Positions 9,654 through 18,952 of a stretch of 64,000 nt of DNA are shown piece by piece. This stretch comes from Bradyrhizobium sp. Tv2a-2. Lineage in GTDB: Bacteria; Pseudomonadota; Alphaproteobacteria; Rhizobiales; Xanthobacteraceae. The position numbers and the translations under genes were made by a program. The notes beneath the pieces were generated by a model. That model was given only the letters and a program-made list of their open reading frames with translations, was not told where the DNA came from and ran no database searches. The DNA is taken from positions 24,677 through 88,676 of the forward strand of contig NZ_AXAI01000025.1 in assembly GCF_000472425.1 (NCBI RefSeq). Reading direction: 5' to 3'. Numbering within the stretch: the first letter of the stretch is position 1; every line of letters begins with the position of its first letter.

Positions 9654-9917
9654 CCATTTTATTAGATCGGTGGAAATTCATCCCAATCCGCGCATCGGCG
9701 AGATGAATTGTCTGGTTCGCGACGCCTCGGCAGGAAATGAGCCTCACGCCGAAGTGTGGTCCCGCCACTCAACTTGCTCATCTCGCCCGGCCAGCGATAT
9801 TTTGCGGCAGCCGTCGCGAGATGATGCGCTAAGGTCCGCTACGGCTTCATAGAAAGGGTAGTGCCCCTGATTGGTGGAACCGATGGGCCGTGTTTGGCTG
9901 AGGTCCTCTCAGGCAAA

Positions 9918-10862
9918 TCAACACCTCCTGCGGGTTTTATTGGGTTCATACGGAGCACTCATTTGTGAGGCTTCCTCGAGCAAGATCCGGCGCATCCAAA
10001 TGCTTGCGGGATCCGTATTGTGACCGGCAGGCCATTGAGCAGCTTCGGCAAATTTAGGAAGGGGCAGCGGAAGTTCGACAATCTTTAACGGCATCGTCGC
10101 CGAGAAATGCTGCGCGAGCCTTGATGGCATGGTTGCAATACGACGGGTGCCCAAGAGCATAGGTGGGATCATGCTAAAGCCTTGCACCGCGACATCGATC
10201 CGCCGCTTAACTCCGTGTTCTAGCAAAAACCATTCTTCAATCGAGGGCCTTAGCGTCCGTCCGAACCTGGCCGCAACGTGCCCCATCGACATGTATTTCT
10301 CGAATGTCAGTTGACGGGAAATGTGCTTGTTCGTCTGGCAGCCAACACAGACAAGTGTTTCTTCGAATAGTGCTGCCTTGGGATGAACGTTCGACATAAA
10401 CAGTTCAGGTAGGATAAGAAAATCGACATCGCCGCGCCGGAGAAGCTCACTTGGGTCCTCGGCGAGTGGTAACAGTTCGAAACTCACTGCGGGAGCTTCG
10501 AGCGCGATGCGGTCCACAACCTTCTTTAAGAATACGACGGTCATGAAGTCGGAGAGGATTATCCTGAACCGCCGATTCGATTGCGCCGGATCAAACGTAT
10601 CTGGTGATATAATGCAAAGCTGGATGTGAACCAGTGCCTCGCGAATAGGGCCCGCAAGGCTTTCCGCGCGCGACGTCGGGACAAGCTCGCGCCCCTTCAT
10701 TGTAAACAGTTCGTCCTCAAAATAAGCGCGCATGCGGGCGACTGCGGCGCTCATCGCTGGCTGGCTCAGGTTGATGCTGCGTGCCGCAGCCGTGAGATTG
10801 CGCTCGGTCATCAGAGCGTCGAGCGCGACGAGAAGGTTAAGATCGAGGCCGTTGAAGCGCAT
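9918..10862 (-). CDS. nodD1: NodD1, flavonoid-responsive LysR regulator
   Basis: A LysR-family activator of 314 residues starting MRFNGLDLNLLVALDALM, with HTH segment NLTAAARSINLSQPAMSAAV and an inducer-binding domain. NodD1 binds nod boxes and activates nod genes when flavonoids or isoflavones are present. It is divergent from nodK-nodA and its start lies a dozen bases from the nod box, the usual arrangement. Compared with NodD2 it has an extra basic C-terminal tail (EPNKTRRRC). The two copies are similar across most of their length and could recombine. Confidence 0.95.
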   Translation of the reverse strand: MRFNGLDLNLLVALDALMTERNLTAAARSINLSQPAMSAAVARMRAYFEDELFTMKGRELVPTSRAESLAGPIREALVHIQLCIISPDTFDPAQSNRRFRIILSDFMTVVFLKKVVDRIALEAPAVSFELLPLAEDPSELLRRGDVDFLILPELFMSNVHPKAALFEETLVCVGCQTNKHISRQLTFEKYMSMGHVAARFGRTLRPSIEEWFLLEHGVKRRIDVAVQGFSMIPPMLLGTRRIATMPSRLAQHFSATMPLKIVELPLPLPKFAEAAQWPAGHNTDPASIWMRRILLEEASQMSAPYEPNKTRRRC

Positions 10863-10873
10863 TGTTCCGATTT

Positions 10874-10922
10874 ATCCGTGAGCTGGATGCGTTCCATCCA
10901 AACAATCGATTTTACCAATTTC
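10874..10922 (+). promoter_or_regulatory. nod box between nodD1 and the nodK/A operon
   Basis: About 49 bases matching the nod-box consensus: ATCC at the left, GGATG in the middle, then ATCCAAACAATCGATTTTAC followed by CAATTT. It is the only good nod box I found. It is placed to bind NodD1 and drive the plus-strand nod operon. Confidence 0.9.
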
Positions 10923-11322
10923 TCGAAAAGAGAGTAGCAAACGTCAGTTTAGTAACATTGAACTGGGGCATACCCGAATGGCCGTCGATCGTTGCTCTGG
11001 CTCTGAAATAAGCTCTCAGTCGTACGCCAAGTATCGCGCGAGGTGCATCTCGACGTCGCTCGCGTTCTTCAGCGGCGGGCCCGTCGCGGCTCGTCCCACC
11101 GCGACACGGCAGGCGTGCGCACCGTCGCGTAGGCGCTTACGACCGACATACCCTCGTATGGTGGTGTCAACCCTTGTTATATCGTGCGCTTACCTCCGTA
11201 CGATTGAGCGAGCGCTGGGGCGCCCCTTACCTTCGCAGCCGATCCGGGGTCGATCGCAGGCGTCAAAGGCCTCCGTGCGGCTGACCGGTTCGCGTGAGAG
11301 TGTGAGTGAAGCCGGGTGTAAG

Positions 11323-11751
11323 ATGCCGGAAAAGTCCCTGATAGATTTGATCCGAAGAGCGCACGAACTGGATGTCGTCTCCATCGTGCATGCCGACCAG
11401 GCGTTGCGCGAAGAGTTGACAGGGGTCATTTTTTCGGCCGGCTATGTCGCAGAACCATTCGATGGAGCAGACGCGTTCTTGAGATCGAGCTGCGTTATTA
11501 GAACGTCCTGCTTGATCGCGGACATTCAGCTCCCTGAAATGACCGGGCGCGATCTGTACAAGCGTCTGGTCTCAGCTGGAAAGCGGATCCCGACTATTCT
11601 GCTAGCGGATCGAGGTCGCGACCGCCTGCTGGCGCGGGCGTTGCGAGGCTGCATCACGCATTACCACAAAGACCCACTCAACGATAACGAACTGCTCGCA
11701 TGCGTCAAAGCGAGTCTCGGACGTCAGGCGGTGCGCCGGAGCCAGCCATGA
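11323..11751 (+). CDS. NodK/NodY-position protein with degenerate receiver domain
   Basis: The first gene after the nod box, in the place of nodY (B. japonicum) or nodK (B. elkanii). The 142 residues read as a CheY/FixJ-like receiver: a beta-1 segment VVSIVHADQALREEL, the phosphoacceptor-like D in LIADIQLPEMTG, and a lysine in HYHKDPLNDNELL before the last helix. The usual beta-1 acidic pair is replaced by His-Ala, so phosphorylation is doubtful. There is no output domain. The ATG at 11323 has only a weak ribosome binding site; the frame is open upstream to 10978 but that part looks like leader. Its TGA overlaps the nodA ATG (ATGA). Whether it is called nodK or nodY needs alignment. Confidence 0.7.
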   Translation: MPEKSLIDLIRRAHELDVVSIVHADQALREELTGVIFSAGYVAEPFDGADAFLRSSCVIRTSCLIADIQLPEMTGRDLYKRLVSAGKRIPTILLADRGRDRLLARALRGCITHYHKDPLNDNELLACVKASLGRQAVRRSQP

Positions 11752-12383
11752 ATATAGCTGTGTCAAGCTCGACTGGAGGCGGCTCCATCCGCTCTCAGGT
11801 GCGGTGGAGGCTGTGCTGGGAAAACGAGTTGCAACTGTCCGATCACTTTGAGCTGTCCGAGTTCTTCCGAAAAACCTACGGGCCGACGGGCGAATTCAAC
11901 GCAAAGCCATTCGAGGGCGGGCGAAGTTGGGCAGGCGCGAGGCCAGAGCTGCGTATCATCGCCTACGACGATCACGGCATAGCCGGTCATGCCGGCCTAC
12001 TGCGCCGTTTCATCAGGGTTGGCGAAGTCGATCAGCTGGTCGGTGAAATCGGATTGTACGGGGTACGTCGAGATCTTGAGGGACTCGGAGTGACCTATCA
12101 CGGTGCAATGCGCATGCTGCACCCGGTGCTGCAGAAGCTTGGCGTTCCATTCGGATTCGGTGGGGTGAGGCCCGCGCTGCAGAAGCATTTTGAAAGGCTC
12201 GGCCGGTACGGCCTGGCAACGGTGTTGTCTGGAGTTCGCGTGCGGTCAACCTTGCCAGATGTATATCCGGGCTTACCCACCACTCGTATCGAGGACGTGC
12301 TGGCCGTGGTCTTCCCAATCACGCGGCTGATGAGCGATTGGCCCAGCGGTGCACTAATCGATCGGAATGGGCCAGAGCTGTGA
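11748..12383 (+). CDS. nodA: NodA, Nod factor N-acyltransferase
   Basis: Transfers a fatty acyl chain from acyl carrier protein to the free amine of the deacetylated chitooligosaccharide. It has 211 residues, the long bradyrhizobial form (196 in many rhizobia). Recognisable segments include RWRLCWENELQLSDH, GPTGEFNAKPFEGGRSWAGA and FGFGGVRPALQKH. The start MNIAVSSS overlaps the stop of the receiver-like gene as ATGA, and its own stop overlaps the nodB GTG, so translation of the operon is coupled. Confidence 0.97.
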   Translation: MNIAVSSSTGGGSIRSQVRWRLCWENELQLSDHFELSEFFRKTYGPTGEFNAKPFEGGRSWAGARPELRIIAYDDHGIAGHAGLLRRFIRVGEVDQLVGEIGLYGVRRDLEGLGVTYHGAMRMLHPVLQKLGVPFGFGGVRPALQKHFERLGRYGLATVLSGVRVRSTLPDVYPGLPTTRIEDVLAVVFPITRLMSDWPSGALIDRNGPEL

Positions 12384-13039
12384 CGCCTATCGAGCCCCAA
12401 TCCTCAAGCCGCAATGACCGCGCTGACTGCACCGGGCGTCCCAGCGTCTATCTTACGTTCGATGACGGTCCCACTCCACTTTGCACGCCCGATGTCTTGG
12501 ATGTGCTGGCGGCACATCGAGTGCCAGCGACGTTCTGCGTCATCGGCGCCTACGCAGCAAGTCACCCACGACTAATCCGACGCATGATCGGAGAAGGTCA
12601 TGAAGTCGCAAACCACACGATGACTCATCCAGACCTGTCCAGATGCGAGTCCGCCGAAACTCAATATGAGATACTGGCGGCAAGCAGAGTCATTGAGATG
12701 ATCTGCCCCCAGGCGTCTTTGCGGCACGTGCGCGCACCATATGGGGCGTGGACCGAGCAGGCGCTGACTGTGTCAGCGAGCGCAGGCCTGGCGCCGCTAC
12801 ACTGGTCGGTCGACCCGAGAGACTGGTATCGCCCCGGCGTAGATGCAATCGTTAACGGGGTGTTGGCCGCCGCCCAACCGGACGCAGTCATACTTCTCCA
12901 CGATGGGTGTCCTCCCGAGGAGTTGGGATTGGCCGCTCCCGCTGGTCGGCGTGACCAGACAGTTAAGGCGCTCTCGCATCTGATCCCCGCTTTGCACGCC
13001 CGCGGATTTGCCATCCGTGCGCTTCCTCAATCTCACTGA
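12380..13039 (+). CDS. nodB: NodB, chitooligosaccharide deacetylase
   Basis: Removes the N-acetyl group from the non-reducing end of the chitin oligomer before acylation by NodA. It is a polysaccharide deacetylase of 219 residues with the metal/catalytic motifs TFDDGP (26-31) and HTMTHPDLSRC (79-89), and RAPYG downstream. The GTG at 12380 is the start: it overlaps the nodA stop (GTGA) and gives the usual family length. An ATG at 12338 would extend back into nodA. Confidence 0.96.
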   Translation: MTPIEPQSSSRNDRADCTGRPSVYLTFDDGPTPLCTPDVLDVLAAHRVPATFCVIGAYAASHPRLIRRMIGEGHEVANHTMTHPDLSRCESAETQYEILAASRVIEMICPQASLRHVRAPYGAWTEQALTVSASAGLAPLHWSVDPRDWYRPGVDAIVNGVLAAAQPDAVILLHDGCPPEELGLAAPAGRRDQTVKALSHLIPALHARGFAIRALPQSH

Positions 13040-13055
13040 ACAGACCGACACACCC

Positions 13056-14408
13056 ATGGACCTGTTTGCCACAACCAGTACTTTCGCGGTGTCATCTTAT
13101 GCGCTGCTCTCGACCGTATATAAGACTGAGCAGGCGCGTTATGCGGTGTCGAGAGACGTCTACATCCTACCGGAGACGCAGCGCCACGAGGGCGTGCCGC
13201 CTAGCGTGGACGTCATCGTTCCCTGCTTCAATGAGGATCCCCTTACGCTCTTGGCGTGCCTGGAGTCCATCGCAAGCCAACACTATGCCGGACAACTAAG
13301 GGTTTATGTGGTTGACGATGGCTCCGGAAATGTTGACGCGGTAACGCCTGTACACGAGGCCTACGCCGACGACCCGCGGTTCAAGTTCACTCTGCTGCGA
13401 AAGAATGCTGGCAAGCGCAAGGCGCAGATCGCGGCGATACGCCAGTCATTTGGCGATCTGGTGCTCAACGTCGACTCGGACACAATACTTGCGCCTGACG
13501 TGGTCACAAAGCTCGCGCTGAAAATGCAGAACGCAGAGATCGGTGCGGCAATGGGGCAGTTGACGGCAAGCAACCGTGACGACACTTGGCTGACCCGCTT
13601 GATCGACATGGAGTACTGGTTGGCTTGCAACGAGGAGCGGGCGGCTCAGGCTCGGTTCGGTGCGGTTATGTGTTGCTGCGGCCCTTGTGCGATGTATCGC
13701 AGGTCAGCGCTTGTTATGCTCCTGGATCAGTACGAGACACAGTTCTTTCGCGGAAAGCCAAGCGATTTCGGCGAGGACCGTCATCTCACGATTCTCATGC
13801 TGAAGGCCGGATTTCGGACCGAGTATGTTCCGGACGCCATCGCAGCGACAGTGGTTCCGGATAGACTAGGACCATATCTGCGGCAACAACTTCGCTGGGC
13901 GCGGAGCACGTTCCGTGACACGTTACTAGGGTTGCGCTTGCTGCCAGAGCTCGATCGCTATCTCACGCTCGACGTGATCGGACAGAACCTCGGTCCGCTA
14001 TTGCTCGCGCTCTCTCTGTTGAGCGGACTGGCGCAGATCGCATTCACAGGTACCGTTCCGTGGTGCACGGGCCTCACGATCACTTCGATGACCATGGTGC
14101 GCTGTAGCGTCGCCGCATTTCGTGCTCGCCAGCTACGGTTTTTCGGCTTTTCTCTGCACACTCCCATCAACCTTTTTCTTTTGCTTCCCGTCAAAGCCTA
14201 CGCTTTGTGTACGCTGAGCAATAGCGATTGGCTCTCGCGCAGCACTGCAAGCGTACCAAACGGCGCTGAAAGGCCCATCGTCATCGAAAGCTCGACAAGC
14301 GGGTCAAAAGTGTCAGGCGGCCCGCGCACCGGCTCATTTCGCAACCCGGACCTTCCGCGCGCCCCCTCGAAGTTTGCGGCATCTGACAGCGTTCTCGGCG
14401 GCGAGTGA
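13056..14408 (+). CDS. nodC: NodC, N-acetylglucosaminyltransferase (chitin oligomer synthase)
   Basis: A membrane-bound family 2 glycosyltransferase that makes the chitin backbone of the Nod factor. It has 450 residues with VDDGS (86-90), DSD (140-142), GED (239-241) and QQLRW (277-281), the processive GT2 signature. Hydrophobic segments lie at the N-terminus and around residues 310-340 and 375-400. The ATG at 13056, 16 bases after nodB, gives the usual MDLF N-terminus. The C-terminal tail is Ser/Pro-rich and variable in this family. Confidence 0.97.
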   Translation: MDLFATTSTFAVSSYALLSTVYKTEQARYAVSRDVYILPETQRHEGVPPSVDVIVPCFNEDPLTLLACLESIASQHYAGQLRVYVVDDGSGNVDAVTPVHEAYADDPRFKFTLLRKNAGKRKAQIAAIRQSFGDLVLNVDSDTILAPDVVTKLALKMQNAEIGAAMGQLTASNRDDTWLTRLIDMEYWLACNEERAAQARFGAVMCCCGPCAMYRRSALVMLLDQYETQFFRGKPSDFGEDRHLTILMLKAGFRTEYVPDAIAATVVPDRLGPYLRQQLRWARSTFRDTLLGLRLLPELDRYLTLDVIGQNLGPLLLALSLLSGLAQIAFTGTVPWCTGLTITSMTMVRCSVAAFRARQLRFFGFSLHTPINLFLLLPVKAYALCTLSNSDWLSRSTASVPNGAERPIVIESSTSGSKVSGGPRTGSFRNPDLPRAPSKFAASDSVLGGE

Positions 14409-14439
14409 TTCTTACACGTTGTACCTAGGGGGATGAATC

Positions 14440-15042
14440 GTGGGTCTCGACAACAATTATCAGTTGCTGGAGCGGGAAATGGCCGCGGACGATCCGTGGC
14501 AGCTTGATGGCAATCCGTTCGAGCGAGAGCGGCATCATCAAATGCTCCGCCTGTCCCTTTCCAGAGAAAGCATCACAAACGCCCTGGAAGTCGGGTGCGC
14601 GGCGGGCGCGTTCACGGAAAAGCTGGCGCCCCACTGCCAGCGGCTCACCGTGATCGACGTCTTACCGCGCGCGATTGGTCGAGCATGCCAGCGGGCGAAG
14701 AGGTGGAGGCACATCGAGTGGATAGTCTCGGACGTTCAGCAGTTCTCGACCGTCGAGGTATTCGATCTGATCATCGCCGCGGAGGTCCTTTATTACCTCG
14801 ATAGCATAGAGCAGATGCGGGGTGCCATCCGCAACCTCACTCGCATGCTTGCGCCGGGCGGATATCTCGTTTTCGGATCAGCGCGCGATACCACGTGTCA
14901 TAGATGGGGACACGCTGCTGGCGCGGAGACGGTCATCACCATGCTGAACGAAGCCTCATTGATCGAGGTCGAACGCGTGCACTGCCAGGGTGAGTTGAGC
15001 AACGAGGACTGCTTGCTCGCCTGTTTTCGAAAGCCGATCTGA
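14440..15042 (+). CDS. nodS: NodS, SAM-dependent N-methyltransferase
   Basis: Adds the N-methyl group to the deacetylated non-reducing glucosamine. It has 200 residues, with SAM motif I LEVGCAAGAFTEKL and the later segments IIAAEVLYYLDS and LAPGGYLVFGSARD. The GTG at 14440 is the start: AGGGGGA lies about 8 bases upstream, and the nearby ATG at 14433 is out of frame. It follows nodC and precedes nodU, as in other bradyrhizobia. Confidence 0.95.
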   Translation: MGLDNNYQLLEREMAADDPWQLDGNPFERERHHQMLRLSLSRESITNALEVGCAAGAFTEKLAPHCQRLTVIDVLPRAIGRACQRAKRWRHIEWIVSDVQQFSTVEVFDLIIAAEVLYYLDSIEQMRGAIRNLTRMLAPGGYLVFGSARDTTCHRWGHAAGAETVITMLNEASLIEVERVHCQGELSNEDCLLACFRKPI

Positions 15043-15082
15043 TTTTCGATCCAACCTATCGCGCCCCGACTTTGGAGACACT

Positions 15083-16792
15083 ATGCGCATCTGCGGAATC
15101 AAGCTGACGCATGACGGGGCAACCGCGTTGGTGGAAGACGGACGCCTGATCTTCAGCATCGAGCAGGAGAAGCGAGACAGTAATCCACGATATCAGACCA
15201 TCGACAATCTTGATGTCATTGTGGAAGCACTTACCGAGCACGGTCTCGACCCACGGGATATCGACGAGTTTGTCATCGACGGCTGGGACGGCGAAGTCGA
15301 ATCGCAATTCCAGGTGCTGAGCGGGGCATCACCCATCCGTCTCAAGGGGGCCCCGTACCTTGAGAGGCATGCCGATCGCCTTCTGGCTTCTCGAGACGGC
15401 TCCGGCCTCGTTCTCGATGATCGGGTCTTCCCATACAAGAGTTATCCCCACGTCACGGGTCATGTGGCCGCCGCCTACTGCACCAGCCCGTTCGCCAAGG
15501 CGGAGCAGCCTGCCTTCTGCCTGGTATGGGACAGCTGCATCTTCCCACGCCTGTACTACGTACACCCCCGGGGTGGCCGGTTCATTCAAACCCTGTTCCC
15601 GCTGATAGGCCATGCCTATGCCGCCGCTGGCCATCACTTCGGCCCATATAGACAGATCAACCGGACAAACTGGGACCTGGGGATCGCGGGTAAGCTGATG
15701 GCTTACGTCGCTCTCGGCTTTGTAGATGAAAGCATCGTCGCGGTCTTTCATGAGCTCTATGAGGAGCGCTTTGCGGGCGAATCGGAGGGCGCTCATCGAT
15801 ACCGCGCGGAGAGCAACAACGCCACGTGTTCGCTTCAGGCCATGCACGACTTCTTCGACGCCAGCGCAATCCGTTTGAAGGCCAAGCGAGCCGAAGATGT
15901 AATTACATCGTTCCATTTTTTTGTCGAACGTCTGCTCGTTCAGGAAATGACCAGTGCTTTGCAGCGCCATTCGTCACTTTCCGGGCAGCACAATCTGTGC
16001 ATAGCCGGGGGATGCGGTCTCAATATCAAATGGAACAGCGCACTACGCGCCAGTGGCCTGTTCGACACTGTCTGGGTGCCCCCCTTCGCGAATAATAGCG
16101 GCTCCGCAATCGGCGCCGCTTGCTCAGCATTGGCCGCGCACAGAGGCTTCGTGCCGGTAGAATGGTCGGTCTACAGCGGTCCCACCATGCAACATGGCGA
16201 TATACCGTCCGGCTGGAAAGTCTCGCCGTGCGGTATGGATGGGCTTGCAAAAATCATCGCAGCCAACAAGCCCGTGCTGTTCCTTGAAGGCCGCGCCGAG
16301 CTTGGGCCACGCGCATTGGGGGGGCGAAGCATACTGGCAGCCGCGACTTCGGCTGGAACCAAGGACCATCTCAACCACATCAAAGGCCGCGATTACTTCC
16401 GGCCAGTTGCGCCAATATGCCTCGAGGAGCGAGCGCCGGACATTTTCGATCCCGGCACGCCTGACCCTTACATGCTCTTCGATCACCAGACACGAGCCGA
16501 ATGGCGAAACAAGATCCCCGCCGTCGTACATCTCGACGGATCGGCGCGATTGCAAACCATTCCTAGGACCTCCGAGCACAAGGTCGCCGAACTTCTCGTC
16601 GAATATGAAAAGCTGACAGGCATACCGCTGCTTTGCAATACGAGCGCCAACCGCTACGGGCGCGGGTTCTTTCCAGATGTCGCAGCCGCATGCCAATGGG
16701 GACGCGTTGAACATATATGGTGTGACGGGTTGCTGTGGATCAAAGCATCCGCAACTGCGCGGCCGTCTGCCGAGCCGGCTCTTTCAAACTAA
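15083..16792 (+). CDS. nodU: NodU, 6-O-carbamoyltransferase
   Basis: Carbamoylates the non-reducing end of the Nod factor, using carbamoyl phosphate. It is a 569-residue carbamoyltransferase of the NodU/CmcH family. The N-terminal Kae1-like domain has MRICGIKLTHDGATALVEDG and the YrdC-like part has LFLEGRAELGPRALGGRSIL. CIAGGCGLNIKWNS marks the nucleotide-handling core. It is paired with nodS and followed by nodI, whose start lies nine bases after the nodU stop. NolO in this window is a second, divergent family member. Confidence 0.95.
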   Translation: MRICGIKLTHDGATALVEDGRLIFSIEQEKRDSNPRYQTIDNLDVIVEALTEHGLDPRDIDEFVIDGWDGEVESQFQVLSGASPIRLKGAPYLERHADRLLASRDGSGLVLDDRVFPYKSYPHVTGHVAAAYCTSPFAKAEQPAFCLVWDSCIFPRLYYVHPRGGRFIQTLFPLIGHAYAAAGHHFGPYRQINRTNWDLGIAGKLMAYVALGFVDESIVAVFHELYEERFAGESEGAHRYRAESNNATCSLQAMHDFFDASAIRLKAKRAEDVITSFHFFVERLLVQEMTSALQRHSSLSGQHNLCIAGGCGLNIKWNSALRASGLFDTVWVPPFANNSGSAIGAACSALAAHRGFVPVEWSVYSGPTMQHGDIPSGWKVSPCGMDGLAKIIAANKPVLFLEGRAELGPRALGGRSILAAATSAGTKDHLNHIKGRDYFRPVAPICLEERAPDIFDPGTPDPYMLFDHQTRAEWRNKIPAVVHLDGSARLQTIPRTSEHKVAELLVEYEKLTGIPLLCNTSANRYGRGFFPDVAAACQWGRVEHIWCDGLLWIKASATARPSAEPALSN

Positions 16793-16800
16793 GATCGACC

Positions 16801-17715
16801 ATGTCAAACGCAGCAATCGACCTTGCCAGCGTAAGCAAGTCATATGGCAAAAAGATCGTTGTCGACGGCCTCTCGTTCGCCGTAGCGCCCGGCGAGTGCT
16901 TCGGCCTGCTTGGCCCGAACGGAGCCGGCAAGAGCACAGTCACGCGCATGATCCTCGGCATGGCATCACCTGATGCTGGCAAGATAACCGTGCTCGGCCA
17001 GCCGGTACCTGCACGCGCTCGCGTGGCACGCGCGCGTATAGGGGTGGTGCCGCAGTTCGATAATCTCGATCTTCAATTTACGGTGCGCGAGAACTTACGA
17101 GTGTTCGGCCGCTACTTCGGCATGAGCAGACGCGATGTCGAAGCGCTGACCCCATCGTTGCTGGAATTCGCCCGTTTAGAGCACAAGGCGGATGCGCGCG
17201 TCGCCGAACTGTCGGGCGGCATGAAGCGTTGCCTGACGCTTGCCCGGGCACTCATCAATGACCCGCAACTGCTCATAATGGACGAGCCGACTACCGGTCT
17301 CGACCCTCACGCGCGCCACCTGATTTGGGAACGTCTGCGTGCGCTGCTCGCTCGCGGCAAAACGATCCTTTTGACGACCCATTTCATGGAGGAGGCGGAG
17401 CGGCTGTGCGACAGGCTTTGCGTACTCGAGAAAGGCCGCAAGATTGTCGAAGGCCGTCCTCATGCCCTGGTCGACGAGCTTATCGGTTGTCACGTGATGG
17501 AGATCTACGGCGGCAATCCCCACGAATTGCAGGCACTGGTCAACCCGTACGCGCAGCGCATCGAGGTGAGCGGCGAGACGCTCTTTTGCTATGCGTCCGA
17601 TCCGGAGCTGGTACGCGTGGAGCTGCGGGGGCGCACGGGCCTGCGTCTCATCCAGCGTCCCCCTAATCTTGAGGATGTCTTTTTGCGGCTGACAGGGCGC
17701 GAGATGAACAAATGA
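16801..17715 (+). CDS. nodI: NodI, ABC-transporter ATPase for Nod factor export
   Basis: Cytoplasmic ATPase of the NodIJ lipo-chitooligosaccharide exporter, 304 residues. It has Walker A GPNGAGKST (38-46), signature LSGGMKR, Walker B LLIMDEPTTGLDP and the H-loop TTHFMEEAE. The ATG at 16801, shortly after the nodU stop, matches the family N-terminus; an ATG at 16735 would overlap nodU. Its stop overlaps the nodJ ATG (ATGA). Confidence 0.96.
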   Translation: MSNAAIDLASVSKSYGKKIVVDGLSFAVAPGECFGLLGPNGAGKSTVTRMILGMASPDAGKITVLGQPVPARARVARARIGVVPQFDNLDLQFTVRENLRVFGRYFGMSRRDVEALTPSLLEFARLEHKADARVAELSGGMKRCLTLARALINDPQLLIMDEPTTGLDPHARHLIWERLRALLARGKTILLTTHFMEEAERLCDRLCVLEKGRKIVEGRPHALVDELIGCHVMEIYGGNPHELQALVNPYAQRIEVSGETLFCYASDPELVRVELRGRTGLRLIQRPPNLEDVFLRLTGREMNK

Positions 17716-18500
17716 GCGAAGCTTACCTGGCCGCCTTGCCCGCCAATGCGTGGAACTGGATCGCGATATGGCGTCGCAACTATCTTGCATGGAGAAAAGT
17801 CGCGGTTGCGTCGCTGTTAGGCAACCTTGCAGATCCTATGACCAATTTGTTCGGGCTCGGTTTTGGGCTCGGCATAATGGTGGGGCGCGTCGAGGGTACT
17901 TCATACATCGCGTTTCTGGCAGCTGGCATGGCCGGGGCAGCCGCCATGACGGCTGCGACCTTCGAAACAATCTATGCGACCTTCGCTCGCATGCAAGCCC
18001 AACGCACCTGGGAAGCAATCCTTTGCACCCAGCTCACGCTCGGCGATATCATTCTTGGGGAGTTGATGTGGGCAGCCAGCAAGGCATTCCTGGCCGGAAC
18101 GGGGGTTACGATTGTTGCCGGGCTGCTGGGTTACGCAACATGGCCCTCTGTGCTCTATGCGCTACCGGCAATCGCCCTCACGGGTCTGGCGTTCGCAAGC
18201 CTGGCAATGGTCGTCACCGCGCTGGCGCCGAGTTACGACTATCTGGTGTTCTACCAGACGCTGGTGCTTACACCTATGGTGTTTCTGTCGGGCGCGGTCT
18301 TTCCAGTTAATCGACTGCCTGACGCATTCCAGTCCGTATCGCGCTTCTTGCCGCTTGCCCATGCCGTCGGTCTCATTCGACCAGCAATGCTTGGCGATCC
18401 CATGGCCAGTCTGGCTGTGCACATCGGCGCACTTTGCATTTACGCAGTCGTGCCGTTCTTCTTTTCGGCAGCGCTGCTTCTTCGACGCCTCATGAGATAG
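17712..18500 (+). CDS. nodJ: NodJ, ABC-2 permease for Nod factor export
   Basis: Inner-membrane permease partner of NodI, 262 residues with about six hydrophobic segments and the ABC-2 signature region FLSGAVFPVNRLPDAFQSVSRFLPLAHAVGLIRP, here split over residues 195-228. It overlaps nodI by four bases. It is the last standard gene before a 452-base interval and nolO. Confidence 0.95.
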   Translation: MSEAYLAALPANAWNWIAIWRRNYLAWRKVAVASLLGNLADPMTNLFGLGFGLGIMVGRVEGTSYIAFLAAGMAGAAAMTAATFETIYATFARMQAQRTWEAILCTQLTLGDIILGELMWAASKAFLAGTGVTIVAGLLGYATWPSVLYALPAIALTGLAFASLAMVVTALAPSYDYLVFYQTLVLTPMVFLSGAVFPVNRLPDAFQSVSRFLPLAHAVGLIRPAMLGDPMASLAVHIGALCIYAVVPFFFSAALLLRRLMR

Positions 18501-18533
18501 TGCAAAGTTGCGCGAAAGGAAGGGAGCCGCACG

Positions 18534-18899
18534 ATGCAGGAGCGTAAACGGGTCCGCAGAACACAGAGATGGCACAGCGCTCGAAAGCTCTATCTACGTC
18601 ACCTTCTGCGCACGGTGAAGTCCATGTGCGAGCGGCGGTTGTTGTCCATCGTCAACGGTTCGGTGGCAAGTGCAATTGTAGACGCACCGAGTTCTGGGTT
18701 GGTGGCTGGCCGCTTAAGTTGCAGCGCTACCACTGCCCATCGAAGCCGGTCAATTTATCGTCACTATGGAGCGCCGGTGCTCGGATCGACTGATTTTATG
18801 TCCTTGGGCGGCGCGGACTTTATGCCAGAGGTCTCTCAGGACGATGGTAGCCGACGGGAGGTCGCAAAGGCACGCGACGGTGCAGAGCGGTTGGATTGA
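18534..18899 (+). CDS. Possible small protein between nodJ and nolO
   Basis: An unrecognised 121-residue frame. A strong purine-rich site (GGAAGGGAG) precedes the ATG at 18534 by about 7 bases. The sequence is basic at the N-terminus (QERKRVRRTQRWHSARK) and low in recognisable structure. In B. japonicum nolM and nolN occupy this interval, so it may be a remnant or counterpart of those, but I could not confirm similarity. The rest of 18501-18952 shows nothing else. Confidence 0.3.
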   Translation: MQERKRVRRTQRWHSARKLYLRHLLRTVKSMCERRLLSIVNGSVASAIVDAPSSGLVAGRLSCSATTAHRSRSIYRHYGAPVLGSTDFMSLGGADFMPEVSQDDGSRREVAKARDGAERLD

Positions 18900-18952
18900 G
18901 CGAGTCTGAACGGGGCCGATCGGGCCTTCCTTTACAAGGAATGGAGAGCGAG

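Noticed and set aside
8125..9852. 575-codon plus-strand open frame
   Set aside because: It is antisense to the whole of nodD2, has no family character and is the mirror frame of a GC-rich gene.
18572..18605. tts-box-like stretch (CGCTCGAAAGCTCTATC)
   Set aside because: Only the central TCGAAAGCT matches; the flanking conserved blocks are absent and no type III secretion gene or effector follows.
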